NCBI RefSeq assembly: GCF_012641185.1
Contig: NZ_JAAXLK010000027.1
Span: 1 to 34,406 of the forward strand
Reading direction: 5' to 3'
DNA: 34,406 bases
DNA from: Levilactobacillus tujiorum
GTDB taxonomy: Bacteria; Bacillota; Bacilli; Lactobacillales; Lactobacillaceae
Made by a program: the position numbers and the translations under genes. Under the pieces are notes generated by a model that made no database searches, was not told where the DNA came from, and worked only from the letters and a program-made list of their open reading frames with translations. Of this stretch, positions 33,277 through 34,406 are shown piece by piece (positions within the stretch are counted from its first letter, which is position 1; every line of letters starts with the position of its first letter).

Positions 33277-33307
33277 GAAAAAATCCCTAGTCTGCGACTA
33301 AGGATTT
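33277..33307 (-). terminator. Terminator hairpin between tagD and the following gene
   Basis: On the minus strand AAATCCTTAGTC pairs with GACTAGGGATTT across GCA, followed by TTTT. It lies after the tagD stop and before the next ribosome binding site. It may only partly stop transcription, since I see no good promoter after it. Confidence 0.8.
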
Positions 33308-33318
33308 CATTGCCAGCA

Positions 33319-33738
33319 TTACTTTTCGTCTTCCTTCCAGGTCTCTTCATCTGAAAGGCCAAGATCATGCTTGATTTTAGTCGTGGAGATGCCTTCCGTC
33401 CGTGGTAAGTAGATCACTTCACAGTAGTCTTTCAAGAAGTCAAACTTACCCTTCCAGTCATCACCCATGACAAAAATATCAATGTTGTTTTCCTGAACGT
33501 CGCGAATCTTTTGATCCCAAGTTGTTTCGGGAATCACGTGATCAACGTAACGAATCGCTTCGAGGATGTACTTACGGTCCTCGTAAGACGTGTAAGCGCG
33601 CTTACCCTTTTCCGCATTAAATTCATCAGAAGAGACGCACACCGTTAGATCGTCACCCAAAGCAGCGGCCCGTTTCAACAAGCGAATGTGACCCTTATGT
33701 AATAGGTCAAACGTTCCATAAGTAATTACTTTTTTCAT
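33319..33738 (-). CDS. tagD: Glycerol-3-phosphate cytidylyltransferase
   Basis: A 139-aa cytoplasmic enzyme making CDP-glycerol from CTP and glycerol-3-phosphate, the donor for poly(glycerol phosphate) teichoic acid. Cytidylyltransferase motifs are intact: GTFDLLHKGH with H14-x-G-H17, and RTEGISTT at 113-120. ATG 33738 follows AGGAG at 7 nt. It is the first gene of the cluster leading to the tagF-like gene, whose substrate it supplies. It has its own promoter and a leader hairpin. Confidence 0.96.
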   Translation of the reverse strand: MKKVITYGTFDLLHKGHIRLLKRAAALGDDLTVCVSSDEFNAEKGKRAYTSYEDRKYILEAIRYVDHVIPETTWDQKIRDVQENNIDIFVMGDDWKGKFDFLKDYCEVIYLPRTEGISTTKIKHDLGLSDEETWKEDEK

Positions 33739-33767
33739 GTAGAATCTCCTACTTTATCTGGTTAATT

Positions 33768-33789
33768 CCCCCGTTGCTTTACCCGGGGG
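33768..33789 (-). promoter_or_regulatory. GC-rich leader hairpin before tagD
   Basis: CCCCCG and CGGGGG pair across a 10-nt loop, within the untranslated leader, about 30 nt before the ATG. No T-run follows, so it is not a usual terminator. It could stabilise the mRNA or be a protein target. Confidence 0.55.
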
Positions 33790-33820
33790 TTCGTGTTTAA
33801 AAAATCCAATAACAAACTAA

Positions 33821-33848
33821 ATAGTAGCATATTGAGCGGTCACGTCAA
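33821..33848 (-). promoter_or_regulatory. tagD promoter
   Basis: Minus strand: -35 TTGACG (33848-33843), 16-nt spacer, -10 TACTAT (33826-33821). Start expected near 33814. Confidence 0.6.
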
Positions 33849-34013
33849 CTTCAAACCACAAAGGTTAGTCATTTCTTGAGAATTTCTGCCCGATCTCCAG
33901 CCCGTCGACAGTCATTATCTTTACTAACCAACAGTTAAAAGAATATCGTTCATACTAGTTCTAACAACAGCAGGTCTAAGACTCGGCAACCTAGTGATTG
34001 CTTACGCCTTACC

Positions 34014-34159
34014 GGTCAGCAGCTATGGGCTGGATCGGTGCGAACACAACTTGAAGCCTCGAAAGGACCGAGTCTACAAGCTTGGTTTTCTACTAAGCCA
34101 GTAAGAAGGTCGCTTACTAGCTAAGTAGAACGACGCGCCTGAGCCCATAGCTGCCGACC
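34014..34159 (+). repeat. H module: long palindrome (copy C)
   Basis: Outer arms GGTCAGCAGCTATGGGCT (34014-34031) and its near-perfect complement (34142-34159, one mismatch). Relative to copy E, an A-T pair in the arm is replaced by C-G on both sides. The inner TTCTACT/AAGTAGAA hairpin is also kept, with changed but still pairing bases (CAGTAAG/CTTACTAG). Confidence 0.85.
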
Positions 34160-34282
34160 TCACGGCTAACACAACATTTTTAGGCAACTTGAGATAATGG
34201 CTGTTATAGTCGCTATCAACCAAATCGCAAATTCTAAGTAGCCACGGTTTCCAACTATTGTCGCCGTAAATCACAACCAGAA

Positions 34283-34406
34283 CCGGAGGAGGCCAGGGAT
34301 GGAGCCGGCCGTGAAAGTGCTGTTAGCTGGCGATTTTTTCCGCCAGTTTACAGCACGGGCGACTTTGGAGACACGCGTCTTGACCCGTACCCCAAAAGTT
34401 GGAACA
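34283..34406 (+). repeat. S module, copy C (3' end beyond the window)
   Basis: Begins CCGGAGGAGGCCAGGGATGG. Hairpin 1 is at 34317-34332 with 34341-34356 (GTGCTGT/ACAGCAC and CTGGCG/CGCCAG). Hairpin 2 opens with ACTTTGG (34362-34368) and closes with CCAAAAGT. The closing stem partner is outside the window. Confidence 0.75.

Larger units (their letters stand above)
33953..34406 (+). repeat. Dispersed intergenic repeat, copy C (complete H + linker + S, cut by window end)
   Basis: The most complete member. A 5' segment (TTCTAACAACAGC..CTCGGCAACCTAGTG) is shared with copy D. The H palindrome (34014-34159) is shared with copy E. A linker follows (TTTTTAGGCAACTTGAGATAA to AACCAG), then the S module from 34283. 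The window ends inside the S module after its second hairpin. Small ORFs here cross the palindrome and lack support. Confidence 0.85.

Noticed and set aside
34074-34274. 66-aa minus-strand ORF in repeat copy C
   Set aside because: It lies across the palindrome and linker, with no convincing ribosome binding site, and the homologous repeat copies do not support a shared reading frame.

Overview
The window looks like chromosome from a member of the Lactobacillaceae (order Lactobacillales), with moderate GC content. The evidence is the 16S rRNA 5' end, a T-box-controlled asnS, a CIRCE/CtsR-controlled clpE, HPr with both His15 and Ser46, a water-forming-type NADH oxidase, a C69 dipeptidase, a WxL surface protein and poly(glycerol phosphate) teichoic acid genes. 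Species cannot be fixed from sequence reading alone. Levilactobacillus, Lactiplantibacillus and their relatives are all plausible. I see no prophage, plasmid, CRISPR array, IS transposase or tRNA gene.

Layout. (1) Positions 1-850: 5' end of an rRNA operon running left out of the window, with two tandem promoters and a boxA-like leader. (2) Positions 904-6774: cell-envelope genes, all on the minus strand. These are an LtaS-type lipoteichoic acid synthase, a YkuJ-like small protein, a YbhN/MprF-type membrane protein and two GT4 glycosyltransferases of the glycolipid-anchor type (lafA-lafB). (3) Positions 6905-9312: ptsH-ptsI and a small unknown gene. (4) Positions 9349-13200: the stress ATPase gene clpE between two repeat-rich intergenic regions. 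(5) Positions 13216-23375: a MucBP/SH3-like protein, asnS with T-box, a P-type ATPase, a matrixin-type metalloprotease, a small HTH-like protein, a C69 dipeptidase and NADH oxidase. (6) Positions 23588-29517: an L-type-lectin-like WxL protein, a YjeM-type amino acid transporter and prfC. (7) Positions 29692-33848: a small membrane protein and a wall teichoic acid cluster (tagD, an unrecognised gene, tagF-like). (8) Positions 33953-34406: another copy of the dispersed repeat, cut by the window end.

How the genes work together. LafA/LafB would build the glycolipid anchor on which LtaS polymerises glycerol phosphate. TagD supplies CDP-glycerol, which a TagF-type enzyme polymerises onto wall teichoic acid linkage units. 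Two ends of the window therefore serve the two teichoic acid polymers. PtsH/PtsI feed PTS sugar uptake and CcpA signalling, and a cre-like site lies just upstream of their promoter.

The most unusual content is non-coding. A modular repeat family of up to about 450 bp occurs in four intergenic regions (9349-9605, 12461-13065, 27620-27810, 33953-34406). It has two separable modules: a long palindrome (H, about 146 nt) and a branched-RNA-like module (S, about 175-185 nt). In both, base changes between copies are compensated across the stems. One locus (27620-27810) looks like an empty site carrying the linker but neither module.
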